The position numbers were made by a program, and so were the translations under genes. A stretch of DNA of 64,000 nucleotides from JAHIQC01 sp964565645 (GTDB taxonomy: Bacteria > Actinomycetota > Coriobacteriia > Anaerosomatales > JAHIQC01). The notes under the pieces were generated by a model. It saw only the letters and a program-made list of their open reading frames with translations, ran no database searches and was not told the origin of the DNA. Where the stretch lies: positions 1 to 64,000 of the forward strand of contig CAZMFQ010000011.1 of assembly GCA_964565645.1 (NCBI GenBank), given 5' to 3'. Below are positions 38,885 to 46,883 of this stretch, piece by piece. Within the stretch, counting starts at the first letter, position 1, and each line of letters begins with the position of its first letter.

Positions 38885-38937
38885 TTGACAGACTTACTAA
38901 GTAAGTCGATACTGCCGATATGACTTACTAAGTAAGT
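38885..38937 (+). promoter_or_regulatory. Divergent promoter region with two TetR operators
   Basis: A plus-strand promoter TTGACA (38885-38890), 17 bases, GATACT (38908-38913) has a palindrome, GACTTACTAAGTAAGTC, filling its spacer (38891-38907). A second copy is at 38922-38937, 31 bp on. The TetR of 38175 is the obvious ligand. Confidence 0.85.
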
Positions 38938-38994
38938 ATACAGGAGGCGCCGGGGTGCGCAAGCCGACCCGGCATATGTGAAGGAGGATGCACG

Positions 38995-39798
38995 ATGAAC
39001 GGATCGACAGGTACGGAGACGCGGTCACAGCGGGTCGGGGGAGCGGCTGCGCTGTATCTGGCGCTCGCATACATCGCCGCGATGCCCTACTTCCTGCTCG
39101 CCGTCGACTACCCCGGCGCGAGAACCGTGGCGGACAAGGTCGCTCTGGTCGTGGGCAACTACGCGAGCATGTACGCGATGTACCTCGTGACGTACGTCTT
39201 CTTCGGGATCGTGCTCGGGGTGCTGGTGTTCGCGCTGTACGACAGGTTCAGGCCCGTCGCTCCGTCGGCCGCGCGCATCATGGCGGCCGTGGGGCTTCTG
39301 TGGGCGGTCGTGCTCGTGGCGAGCGGGATGGTCTTCAACCACGGGATGACCACGGTGGTGGGCCTGGCACGGACGGACATGGCGCAAGCGCGTGCGGTGT
39401 GGCTGGCGATCGAGCCGGTGGCTCAGGGACTGGGCGGGGCGGGCGGAGAGCTCCTCGGCGGTCTGTGGGTGTTGCTCGTGAGCGGACTCGCGATCAGGAG
39501 CGGCGCGCTGCCCCGGTCGCTCGGCTGGTTCGGCGTGCTCATCGGCGCTGCGGGCATGCTTTCGACCGTGCCGCCGCGAGCGCGGTCGCTTCGCCGGCGT
39601 AGTGCCCTCGGATGCGCCGCGCCTCGCGTCATCTGCGCCATCTGTGGGTACCTTAGGTGCGACACACGTCGCGAAGGAGTGGTGGCGGGATGGCGGAGTA
39701 CACGCGTGACGAGGCGCTGGCGTTCCTGGATGCCGTCCGTCTCACCGTCGAGGGCAAGGTCGGGTTCAAGTGGATGGTGGCCAAGCTCTCGGACCTGA
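38995..39798 (+). CDS. DUF4386-like membrane protein with disrupted 3' end
   Basis: ATG 38995 follows AAGGAGG. Residues 1-195 have five helices and the LYLALAYIAAMPYFLL opening and RSLGWFGVLIGAAGML segment of DUF4386-type proteins. After about residue 195 the frame turns into Arg/Ser-rich sequence without the expected last helices, and its final 109 bases overlap a better gene in another frame. I infer a frameshift or deletion near 39,575. Its divergent TetR and the operators suggest it was regulated. Confidence 0.6.
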   Translation: MNGSTGTETRSQRVGGAAALYLALAYIAAMPYFLLAVDYPGARTVADKVALVVGNYASMYAMYLVTYVFFGIVLGVLVFALYDRFRPVAPSAARIMAAVGLLWAVVLVASGMVFNHGMTTVVGLARTDMAQARAVWLAIEPVAQGLGGAGGELLGGLWVLLVSGLAIRSGALPRSLGWFGVLIGAAGMLSTVPPRARSLRRRSALGCAAPRVICAICGYLRCDTRREGVVAGWRSTRVTRRWRSWMPSVSPSRARSGSSGWWPSSRT

Positions 39799-39905
39799 GC
39801 GCGTTCGTGGACTCCGTCACAGCGGAGAACGCGACGCTCAACGAGTTCGTCGACAGCTCCGGAACGCGAGAGCAGTACCAGGCGTTCCTCTCGTCGCGAA
39901 TGTGA
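39690..39905 (+). CDS. Small hypothetical protein
   Basis: 71 residues, mostly helical and acidic. ATG 39690 follows AAGGAG at a distance of about 11 nt. It overlaps the disrupted end of the previous frame. Family not recognised. Confidence 0.6.
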   Translation: MAEYTRDEALAFLDAVRLTVEGKVGFKWMVAKLSDLSAFVDSVTAENATLNEFVDSSGTREQYQAFLSSRM

Positions 39906-39932
39906 TCCGTCCCCGGCAGGAAGGCGCCCGAG

Positions 39933-40298
39933 ATGCCCGATCCGACCAGCCCCATCGACGAGTACATCGCCGGGTTTGCGCCCGAGGTGCGTGAGCGGCT
40001 CGAGCGCGTCCGTGCGATCATCGCGCAGACCGCTCCCGACGCCGTGGAGACGATCAGCTACGCGATCCCCACGTTCGACCTCAATGGCAAGCACCTCGTG
40101 CACTTCGCCGGGTTCGCGCATCACATAGGGCTGTACCCGATCCCCTCCGCGATGGAGGCATTCAAAGACGAGCTCTCCGCCTACAAACAGGGCAAGGGCT
40201 CGGTGCAGTTCCCCCTGAGCGAGCCTCTCCCCGAGGATCTGATCCGGCGGATCGTCGAGTTCCGGGTCGAGGAGAGCGTCCGCAAGCAAGCGAAATGA
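39933..40298 (+). CDS. DUF1801 / YdhG-like protein
   Basis: A 121-residue protein with VRAIIAQTAPDAVETISYAIPTFDLNGKHLVHFAGFAHHIGLYP, the close match to the YdhG/Fra iron-chaperone-type DUF1801 group. An SAYKQGKGSVQFP motif and a PLPEDLIRRIVEFRVEE ending follow. Clustered with the VOC gene 4 nt downstream. Confidence 0.87.
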   Translation: MPDPTSPIDEYIAGFAPEVRERLERVRAIIAQTAPDAVETISYAIPTFDLNGKHLVHFAGFAHHIGLYPIPSAMEAFKDELSAYKQGKGSVQFPLSEPLPEDLIRRIVEFRVEESVRKQAK

Positions 40299-40308
40299 GG
40301 CGATGACG

Positions 40309-40788
40309 ATGCAGGCGATCAGCCCGTTCTTGTGGTTCGATTCCCAGGCCGAGGAAGCGGCGGAGTTCTACACGAGCGTGTTCCGCAACTCCCGCATCCT
40401 GTCGACGACACGCTACCCCGAAGGTTCGCCGGGGGAGGCGGGAACCGTGATGACCGTGCGCTTCGTTCTGGATGGCGAGGAGTTCACCGCGCTCAACGGC
40501 GGTCCGATCTTCCGGTTCACCCCGGCCATCTCCTTCGTGGTGAGCTGTCCCGACCAGGCCGAGGTGGACCGTCTGTGGACCGTTCTCACCGCCGACGGTG
40601 GCGAGGAGGGTCAGTGCGGGTGGCTCACCGACCGCTTCGGACTCTCGTGGCAGATCGTGCCCGAAGGCATGTACGCGCTGTTCAGTTCACCGGACTCCGA
40701 GGCCGTGCGACGCGCCAACGCCGCCATGCTCAAGATGAGCCGACTCGACCTCGCGGCGATGCAGCGCGCCTTCGACGGCGAGGCGTGA
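40309..40788 (+). CDS. VOC-superfamily protein (PhnB / 3-demethylubiquinone type)
   Basis: About 159 residues from ATG 40309 (ATG 40303 is equally possible). It begins QAISPFLWFDSQAEEAAEFY and includes FVLDGEEFTALNGGP, QCGWLTDRFGLSWQIVP and KMSRLDLAAMQRAF, the complete PhnB-like vicinal oxygen chelate pattern. Members bind metals and are mostly uncharacterised. Confidence 0.88.
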   Translation: MQAISPFLWFDSQAEEAAEFYTSVFRNSRILSTTRYPEGSPGEAGTVMTVRFVLDGEEFTALNGGPIFRFTPAISFVVSCPDQAEVDRLWTVLTADGGEEGQCGWLTDRFGLSWQIVPEGMYALFSSPDSEAVRRANAAMLKMSRLDLAAMQRAFDGEA

Positions 40789-41092
40789 ATCGGGCCCTCA
40801 CCGAGGGTACCGCTGACGGGTAGGCGTATACTCGGGGGTGTTGCGCGGCATCAGCGGCGCTTCGGCCGGGGTCCGGCCGACCTTCTCCTGCCTCTTCTGC
40901 CTCGACGGGTCGACAGCATCTGCCAACCGGTGCCGATGCCGATCCTGAGGTCTCGCGAAGGGGTGCGCCCTTCGGCGCGAACCGACGATCGACTGTCTCC
41001 GCGTGCGCCTCGATTCCGAGGTCTCGGCTCCGGGTGCGGCTGCCCCATCGTGAGATGTGGCGGTCGCTGCCGCCTACGTTCGGGGAGTCAAG
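40789..41092 (+). promoter_or_regulatory. Long structured leader of the headgroup operon
   Basis: No gene seen in these 304 bases. TATACT at 40827-40832 is a good -10 element without an evident -35. Transcription from it would give a leader of about 255 nt with several GC-rich hairpins, for example CGGCC and GGCCG arms around 40865-40885. It matches no riboswitch class I know. Confidence 0.4.
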
Positions 41093-41917
41093 ATGTCGGA
41101 TATCGATGCACGTTTTGAACGATCCACTGCGCGACCCACCACGGCCCTGCTGCTTGCCGCGGGGATGGGGAGCCGTCTGGCCCCCCTCACGGATTCGACC
41201 GCGAAATGCCTCGTGGACCTGAGCGGCGTGTCGATCCTGGAGCGCCTGTTGCGAGTGCTCAACAGCCAGGGCTTCACACGCCTCGTCGTCGTGGTCGGGC
41301 ACGAGTCCGACTCCATCCAGGACTACCTGGGCGACCATTCCGGGGACATCCGGATCAGTTACCTGACGAGTTCCTGTTATCGGACCACGAACAACATCTA
41401 CAGTCTGTGGCTCGCCCGTGGCGTCATCGACGAGCCCTTCGTCCTTCTTGAAAGCGATCTGGTGTTCGAGGAATCGCTGTTCGAGCAGATGCTCGTCCCT
41501 GACGCGATCGCCGTCTCCCGGCAACTGCCGTGGATGAACGGGACGACGGTGACGCTGGACGGCGAGGAGGGCGTCGGCGCCTTCTGTCTCGGCGAGATGA
41601 GCCGGCCCGACGCCACCCACTACAAGACGGTGAACATCTACAGCTTCTCGCGCGGCACGTGGCGCTCCATATGTGACCGCCTCGACACCTACATCGCCGC
41701 GAAGCGCACGGGCGACTACTACGAGTCGGTCTTTGCGGAGATGGTCGCCGAGGGCGCGCTCACGCTCGCCCCGGTGCTCTTCGATGCCGACAGCTGGTAC
41801 GAGATTGACACGCTCGAGGACCTTGAGGCGGCTGCGAGCATCTTCCCGAGGTACTCGGAGACCATGAGGCGTGATGCCGTCGCGATGCTCCGTGCGGATG
41901 CGGGGGCAGCCGGGTGA
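41093..41917 (+). CDS. Sugar/alcohol-phosphate nucleotidyltransferase (LicC-like)
   Basis: A 274-residue NTP-transferase. The signature LAAGMGSRLAPLTDSTAKCL (residues 21-40) holds the nucleotide loop and catalytic Lys. SSCYRTTNNIYSLWLAR and LLESDLVF fit phosphocholine/phosphoethanolamine cytidylyltransferases such as LicC. ATG 41093 follows CGGGGAG. Followed with overlapping starts by an aminotransferase and a CDP-alcohol phosphotransferase, suggesting it makes a CDP-activated amino-alcohol. Confidence 0.85.
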   Translation: MSDIDARFERSTARPTTALLLAAGMGSRLAPLTDSTAKCLVDLSGVSILERLLRVLNSQGFTRLVVVVGHESDSIQDYLGDHSGDIRISYLTSSCYRTTNNIYSLWLARGVIDEPFVLLESDLVFEESLFEQMLVPDAIAVSRQLPWMNGTTVTLDGEEGVGAFCLGEMSRPDATHYKTVNIYSFSRGTWRSICDRLDTYIAAKRTGDYYESVFAEMVAEGALTLAPVLFDADSWYEIDTLEDLEAAASIFPRYSETMRRDAVAMLRADAGAAG

Positions 41918-43035
41918 CGAGTCCCGAGCAGACCGCGCGCGCCGACCGGGTCGCCGAGTACGAGGCGCTCCAGACCGAGCACGGAGGGTACTGGCGCCAC
42001 GGCTTCGTCGACCACGCGTATCTGTACAACCTGTACTTCCCGCCGGAGTCGCTGTTCGACGAGTTCCGCGAACGGCTTCACGACCTCGTGCTCAACTATC
42101 CGGTGGCGCAGAACGTGCTCGCCGGACTCCTCGGCAGACTGATAGGGCAGCCTCCCGAGCGCCTGGTCGTGGCCAACGGCGCCGCCGAGATCATCAAGAT
42201 CGTCTCCGGACACCTGGCCACCCGTCTCATCATCCCCGTGCCGTCGTTCAACGAGTACGCGAACGCTTGTCCGCCCGGCGTCGCCGTGGAGTTCGTGTTG
42301 GACGCGCCCGGCTTTGCCCTGGACGTGGACCGCTTCGCCTCCGAGGCGATCGCCGCGGGTGCCGACCTCGCGGTCGTGGTCTCGCCGAACAACCCGACCT
42401 CTATGATGGTGCCGCGCGCCGACCTGGTGCGGCTGCTTTCGCTGCTCGAGGACCACGGATGCATGCTGCTCGTGGACGAGTCGTTCATCGATTTCTCCGG
42501 AAGCGGCCATGCGGAGTCGCTCGAGCAGGACCTCGCCGGACACCGGAACCTCGCCGTCATCAAGAGTGTGAGCAAGGCGTACGGCATCTGCGGCCTGCGC
42601 ATCGGCTACCTCGCGACAGCCAACAGCGAGTTCGCCGAGCGCGTGCGTGACGGTCTGCACATCTGGAACCTCAACGGGTTCGCCGAGGAGTTCCTGCGTG
42701 TGGCCCCCGCTTACCGTCGGGAGTTCGTGGAGAGCTGCGAGGCGGTACGCGGCGACGCCGCGGCGTTTCACGAGCGCCTGAACTCGATCCCGGGCCTTCG
42801 CGTCTACCGGCCCGACGCGAACTTCGTCTTCTGCCGGCTGCCCGACGAGGCACCGAGCGGTCCCGAGGTCGCGCTCGAGCTGTTCGTGGAGCACAACATC
42901 CTGGTCAAGGACACCGCAGGCAAGACCATGCCCGAGGCGGACAGATACCTGCGTCTGGCCTGTCGTACGCGCCCGGAGAACGAGTCGCTCGCCGCTGCGC
43001 TCGCCACCATCCTGACCCGGGAAGCAAGCCGATGA
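41914..43035 (+). CDS. PLP-dependent aminotransferase/decarboxylase (HisC/CobD-like)
   Basis: A 373-residue fold-type I enzyme. SPNNPT (157-162), VDES Asp188 and the PLP lysine in SVSKAYG (Lys221) are intact. The closest relatives by motif are histidinol-phosphate aminotransferase and CobD-type O-phospho-amino-acid decarboxylases. Between a cytidylyltransferase and a CDP-alcohol phosphotransferase it more likely prepares a phosphorylated amino-alcohol or aminophosphonate headgroup than makes histidine. Start GTG 41914 overlaps the previous stop. Confidence 0.87.
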   Translation: MTSPEQTARADRVAEYEALQTEHGGYWRHGFVDHAYLYNLYFPPESLFDEFRERLHDLVLNYPVAQNVLAGLLGRLIGQPPERLVVANGAAEIIKIVSGHLATRLIIPVPSFNEYANACPPGVAVEFVLDAPGFALDVDRFASEAIAAGADLAVVVSPNNPTSMMVPRADLVRLLSLLEDHGCMLLVDESFIDFSGSGHAESLEQDLAGHRNLAVIKSVSKAYGICGLRIGYLATANSEFAERVRDGLHIWNLNGFAEEFLRVAPAYRREFVESCEAVRGDAAAFHERLNSIPGLRVYRPDANFVFCRLPDEAPSGPEVALELFVEHNILVKDTAGKTMPEADRYLRLACRTRPENESLAAALATILTREASR

Positions 43036-43676
43036 CCTCGCACAGGCACACCCCGCACCCCAAGCCGATGCTGTGGTTCGCGCGCGACCTGCCGAACCTG
43101 GTCTCGCTCCTGGGTCTCGCCTCGGCGCTTCTCGGCATCTACTACGCGATCCTCGGCGTGTACCCGGCCGCGATGATCGGGCTTGTCTGGGCGATCGCGT
43201 TCGACTGGCTCGACGGCAGGGTCGCACGACGGCTCAAGGGCCGCACCGGCGAGCAGTCCGCGTACGGGGCGAACCTCGACTCGCTCATAGACATCGTGAG
43301 CTTCGGGATCGCGCCGGCGATCGTGCTTCTGTCGGTCGGCGGCTACGACGCGTGGTACCTGCCGGGCGCGTTCATCGTCGTGGGCGGCGCGGCGATCCGC
43401 CTGAGCTACTTCAACGTCTTCGGCCTGGCCGACGACTCTACCTACCGCGGTCTCGCCCTCGACAACAACGTGATCCTGCTCGTCGCGCTCTTTGCGATCC
43501 GACCTTTGGTCGGCGGGCAGGCGTTCGCGATCGTGCTGTACGCGATGCTCATCGTCCTTGCCGCTCTCAACGTCTCGACGCTGCGGACGCCCAAACTCGG
43601 AGGCGATTGGTACTACGCGATCATCGCCTACGCCGCGGCCATGAGCGCCCTGTTCGCATGGCAGCTCGCGGCCTGA
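43032..43676 (+). CDS. CDP-alcohol phosphatidyltransferase
   Basis: A 214-residue integral membrane enzyme. The full catalytic signature D-x2-DG-x2-AR-x-G-x3-D-x3-D is seen at Asp58, Asp61-Gly62, Ala65-Arg66, Gly79, Asp83 and Asp87. About six helices. This family moves a phospho-alcohol between CDP and a lipid hydroxyl. The start overlaps the aminotransferase by 4 nt, so this is the last step of the operon. Confidence 0.92.
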   Translation: MTSHRHTPHPKPMLWFARDLPNLVSLLGLASALLGIYYAILGVYPAAMIGLVWAIAFDWLDGRVARRLKGRTGEQSAYGANLDSLIDIVSFGIAPAIVLLSVGGYDAWYLPGAFIVVGGAAIRLSYFNVFGLADDSTYRGLALDNNVILLVALFAIRPLVGGQAFAIVLYAMLIVLAALNVSTLRTPKLGGDWYYAIIAYAAAMSALFAWQLAA

Positions 43677-43736
43677 CGAGCCCCGAATCCCGCCTCTTGC
43701 AGCATGTTTCCTCGGAATGTGTTAGTATCTGCGTGT

Positions 43737-43801
43737 GTGAGCCATTCGGGCTCACGAGATTGCGACGTGACAACCCGCATTCTGGCGGAAACGTCACGTC
43801 G
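43737..43801 (+). ncRNA. Structured 5' leader of the cold-shock gene
   Basis: Two hairpins: GTGAGCC/GGCTCAC (43737-43755), then a 9-bp stem CGACGTGAC/GTCACGTCG (43763-43801) with an inner CCGC/GCGG stem. The downstream leader is U-rich (GTTTTGTTTT). Cold-shock mRNAs often have such thermosensitive leaders. The family is inferred from context. Confidence 0.55.
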
Positions 43802-43841
43802 TTTTGTTTTGCCCCACTACGGGGCGAGAGGATGGTTTGGC

Positions 43842-44045
43842 ATGGCTGAAGGTAAAGTAAAGTGGTTCAACGCTGACAAGGGTTACGGCTTCATCGAGCG
43901 CGAGGACGGCGACGACCTGTTCGTCCACTTCTCCGAGATCCAGACCGAGGGCTTCAAGACCCTCGACGAGGGTCAGGCCGTTTCCTTCACGGAAGCCACT
44001 GGCCAGAACGGCAAGAAGCAGGCGACCCAGGTGCGCGCCATCTAG
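43842..44045 (+). CDS. Cold-shock protein (CspA family)
   Basis: A 67-residue OB-fold RNA chaperone, nearly canonical: GKVKWFNADKGYGFIERED with RNP1 KGYGFIE, then DLFVHFSEI (RNP2-like) and GQNGKKQATQV. ATG 43842 is chosen over the upstream open frame because the leader is structured and Csp proteins begin exactly here. An AGAGGA element lies upstream. Confidence 0.97.
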   Translation: MAEGKVKWFNADKGYGFIEREDGDDLFVHFSEIQTEGFKTLDEGQAVSFTEATGQNGKKQATQVRAI

Positions 44046-44074
44046 GTTTCGCTTTCGCGAATCGCTGTTGAGTC

Positions 44075-44098
44075 GGGCGGTCCCTTCGGGGGCCGCTC
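44075..44098 (+). terminator. Terminator after the cold-shock gene
   Basis: GCGGTCCC, TTCG tetraloop, GGGGCCGC (one G-T pair), 30 bases after the stop. No strong U tract. Confidence 0.6.
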
Positions 44099-44218
44099 GA
44101 TCTGCGTTGTGTGGAGGATGCCGGGACCCCGCTGCTGCTGCGCTCGCTCGCTATAAGCCAGATGGAACCGCAGAATGTGATAGTCTTATCGCACTGACTG
44201 ACGCCCCCTGGAGGTCCA

Positions 44219-44731
44219 GTGCCCGAGCGCTCTCGACGTGTGGCGATTCTGGCCCACTGCCATCTCGATGTGAACACCAAGGTCCACGGCCTGGCTCGCT
44301 GCGCGGGCGCCGATGTCGACCTCGTGGCTCCGCTGCTTGCAGAGGGCGTCGGGATCATCCAGCTTCCGTGTCCAGAGGCGACGTTCCTCGGCATGTCGAG
44401 ATGGGGCATGACCCGGGAGCAGTACGACGTCCCCGCGTACCGCAGGCATTGCGAGCAGATCCTTGGTCCGGTGATCGACACCCTCAGTGCGTTGGATGCC
44501 GACGGATGCGAACTGCTCGGGGTCATCGGCGTCGACGGCAGCCCGAGCTGCGGAGTCCGCCGCACGTGCGCGGGATACGGAGGCGGCGAGATCGAGCGGC
44601 TCTTTGCCGCAGGCGAGTCGCCGAGCGCCACTGACGCAGCGATGCCGGGCGTGTTCATGGAGGTCCTTCGGTCGCGGCTGTCCGCCGTCGGCCTGGATAT
44701 CGAGTTTCGCGCTGTGGACGAGGGCGCGTGA
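44219..44731 (+). CDS. TudS-related (CD3072-type) putative desulfidase
   Basis: A 170-residue protein related to DUF523/TudS. HCHLDVNTKV, LPCPEATFLG and GVDGSPSCGV carry the three conserved cysteines that in TudS bind a [4Fe-5S] cluster removing sulfur from thiouracil. GTG 44219 follows GGAGG. Its stop overlaps a potential start of the next gene. Confidence 0.83.
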   Translation: MPERSRRVAILAHCHLDVNTKVHGLARCAGADVDLVAPLLAEGVGIIQLPCPEATFLGMSRWGMTREQYDVPAYRRHCEQILGPVIDTLSALDADGCELLGVIGVDGSPSCGVRRTCAGYGGGEIERLFAAGESPSATDAAMPGVFMEVLRSRLSAVGLDIEFRAVDEGA

Positions 44732-44763
44732 GCGCGCCCGGGAACGAAGGGATCGACACGGAA

Positions 44764-45603
44764 ATGCAGACGCACAAGAGATGGATCGCACTCATGGTGG
44801 CCGGATGCCTCATCGCCGCGTTGGCGCTGACGGGTTGCGGCGCCAAGGAAGCCGCCGAGGACAAGCCCGCGGGCGAGACCGAGACGGTCTCCGATGACTC
44901 GCTCGCCAAGGTGACCGAGGCCGGCACGCTCGTGGTCGGGTTGGCGCCGTTCTATGCGCCCTTCGAGTCCACCAATGAGCAGACCAAGGAGATCGAGGGC
45001 TTCGACATCGATCTCATGAACGCCATCGTCGAGAAGATGGGCGTCAAGGCCGAGTACAAGCCGGCCGAGTGGCAGGCGCTCCTCGGCGGTATCGAGAAGG
45101 GTGACTACGACGTCATCTTCTCGGCCATGTCCAAGAAGGAGGCCGCGGAGGCCAACGTCGAGTTCTCGGACGTCTACTACCAGCTGCCCGACGTCATCAT
45201 CGTCGCCAAGGGCAACCCGGTGGGGATAGCGGACAAGGCGGGCCTCAAGGACAAGGTCGTCGGCGTGCAGATCGGTTCGGGATCCGAGCAGATCGCCGAC
45301 GCCCTCAAGTCCGAGGTCGGATTCAAAGAGGTCAAGAAGTACAAGCTCACGCAGGACGCCATGAACGACCTGAAGGCAGGCCGTATCGACGCCGTGCTCG
45401 CAGGTCAGGCTTTCGCGGTCGAGCAGAGCAAGGTCGATCCGAGCTTCGAACTCGTGGGTGAGCCCCTCGAGACCGCCGATCTCGTAGGCGTGTTCGCCAA
45501 GGGGTCGACCACCCTCGTCGACGCGTTCAACGCCGCACTGGCCGAAGTCAAGGCCGACGGCACGTACGACCAGCTCGTGGAGAAGTGGCTCACGGTCAAG
45601 TAG
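44764..45603 (+). CDS. Amino-acid ABC transporter substrate-binding lipoprotein
   Basis: A 279-residue SBP family 3 protein. The signal ends at lipobox LTGC. The mature part has LVVGLAPFYAPFES, EGFDIDLMNAIVEKMG, WQALLGGIEKGDYDVIFSAM and GVQIGSGSE, typical of polar amino-acid binding proteins. ATG 44764 is in frame; GTG 44728 would add a charged extension before the signal. Confidence 0.92.
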   Translation: MQTHKRWIALMVAGCLIAALALTGCGAKEAAEDKPAGETETVSDDSLAKVTEAGTLVVGLAPFYAPFESTNEQTKEIEGFDIDLMNAIVEKMGVKAEYKPAEWQALLGGIEKGDYDVIFSAMSKKEAAEANVEFSDVYYQLPDVIIVAKGNPVGIADKAGLKDKVVGVQIGSGSEQIADALKSEVGFKEVKKYKLTQDAMNDLKAGRIDAVLAGQAFAVEQSKVDPSFELVGEPLETADLVGVFAKGSTTLVDAFNAALAEVKADGTYDQLVEKWLTVK

Positions 45604-45631
45604 TCCATCGGCCACACGTGATGTGCGTGAA

Positions 45632-45663
45632 CCAGGGCGGCCTTGTCACGGGGGCCGCCCTGG
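45632..45663 (+). promoter_or_regulatory. Intercistronic hairpin between binding protein and permease
   Basis: A perfect 11-bp stem, CCAGGGCGGCC / GGCCGCCCTGG, with a 10-nt loop. In binding-protein operons such hairpins protect the upstream mRNA and reduce permease expression. It could also terminate partly. Confidence 0.7.
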
Positions 45664-45685
45664 ACCGCTTTGGGAGGTGGAGAGA

Positions 45686-46348
45686 TTGGGCAGCGCGCTG
45701 CAGTGGCAGGTCATAGGTGACTGGACGCCGGAGCTTCTCAAGGCCGCGGGGCTGACGCTTCAGATCACCGCCATGTCGTTCCTTGTCGCGCTCGTCGTCG
45801 GTCTCGTGGTCGGCACGCTGCGCAGCCGCACGAAGTGGCTCGGCAGACCCTTCGCGATCTACGTCGAGTTGTTCCGGGGTACGCCTCTGCTCGTGCAACT
45901 CTTCTTCATCTACTACGGGCTCGCGCAGGTGGGCCTGGTCCTGCCTGCCATGTTCGCGGCGGTCCTCGGGCTTGGACTCAACGGCGGCGCCTACATCTCC
46001 GAGATAGTCCGGGGGGCCCTGGCGGGTATCGACAAGGGCCAGTACGATGCGTCGCACGCGCTGGGCATGGGGTGGTTCGCGACCCTCGGCTGGGTGGTGA
46101 TGCCGCAGGCGCTCAGGGTGGCGACCCCGCCGCTCGTCAACTCGTTCTCATCGATGCTCAAGGACACGTCCCTTGTGTCACTGCTTGCCATCACCGAGAT
46201 GATGAACATAGCGAACCAGATCTACTCTCGTACCTTCCGGGCCTTCGAGATCTTCACCGTCGTGGCGCTCATGTACCTCGCGATGACCCTGGTCTTCTCG
46301 CTCGCGAGCCGCTGGCTCGAGCGGCGCCTGGCCGTCGGGCGCGCATAG
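45686..46348 (+). CDS. Amino-acid ABC transporter permease (HisM-like)
   Basis: A 220-residue permease. TTG 45686 follows GGAGGTGG. LKAAGLTLQITAMSFLVALVVGL and the EAA loop YDASHALGMGWFATLGWVVMPQALRV are diagnostic of the His/Glu/Gln permease family. No ATPase gene follows; the next gene is DUF1003. Confidence 0.92.
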   Translation: MGSALQWQVIGDWTPELLKAAGLTLQITAMSFLVALVVGLVVGTLRSRTKWLGRPFAIYVELFRGTPLLVQLFFIYYGLAQVGLVLPAMFAAVLGLGLNGGAYISEIVRGALAGIDKGQYDASHALGMGWFATLGWVVMPQALRVATPPLVNSFSSMLKDTSLVSLLAITEMMNIANQIYSRTFRAFEIFTVVALMYLAMTLVFSLASRWLERRLAVGRA

Positions 46349-46428
46349 GAGGGAGCGCCTCGAAGACCTCCTGACGACCGCGCGTCTGGGCATACACTGG
46401 ATGCCGAGGAGCTTGAAGGGGGGCGGCT

Positions 46429-46848
46429 GTGCGACACCTGAACGATCGGACGGGCAAGACCTGGCACCAGCAACTGGTCGAGCAGAGGACCCTGGGTCAG
46501 CGCATCGCGGATGCGACAGCGCACACGCTCGGGTCATGGACCTTCATCATCGCGCAGACCGTGGCGGTGGCGGCATGGGTCGCCCTCAACGTCCTCGGCA
46601 TGGTCAAGCATTGGGACCCGTACCCGTTCATCCTGCTGAACCTGATGTTCTCGGTGCAGGCCGCCTACGCCGCGCCGGTGCTGATGATGAGCCAGAACAG
46701 GCAGGCTGAGCGCGACCGTTACCAGGCCCAGGCCGACTTCGACACGAACGTGAAGGCGGAGGCCGAGATCGAGGATATCCAGGACCACCTTCATCGTATC
46801 GAGGACGCGATCGCGCGACTCGAGAGCGCGATGGCCGGCGAGCGCTGA
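46429..46848 (+). CDS. DUF1003 membrane protein
   Basis: 139 residues from GTG 46429. GSWTFIIAQTVAVAAWVALN and DPYPFILLNLMFSVQAAYAAPVLMMSQNRQ are the DUF1003 signatures, followed by a coiled C-terminal helix. Function unknown. Confidence 0.9.
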   Translation: MRHLNDRTGKTWHQQLVEQRTLGQRIADATAHTLGSWTFIIAQTVAVAAWVALNVLGMVKHWDPYPFILLNLMFSVQAAYAAPVLMMSQNRQAERDRYQAQADFDTNVKAEAEIEDIQDHLHRIEDAIARLESAMAGER

Positions 46849-46883
46849 GCGCCGCAGGAACGACCGGAACAGGAAGGCATCAC

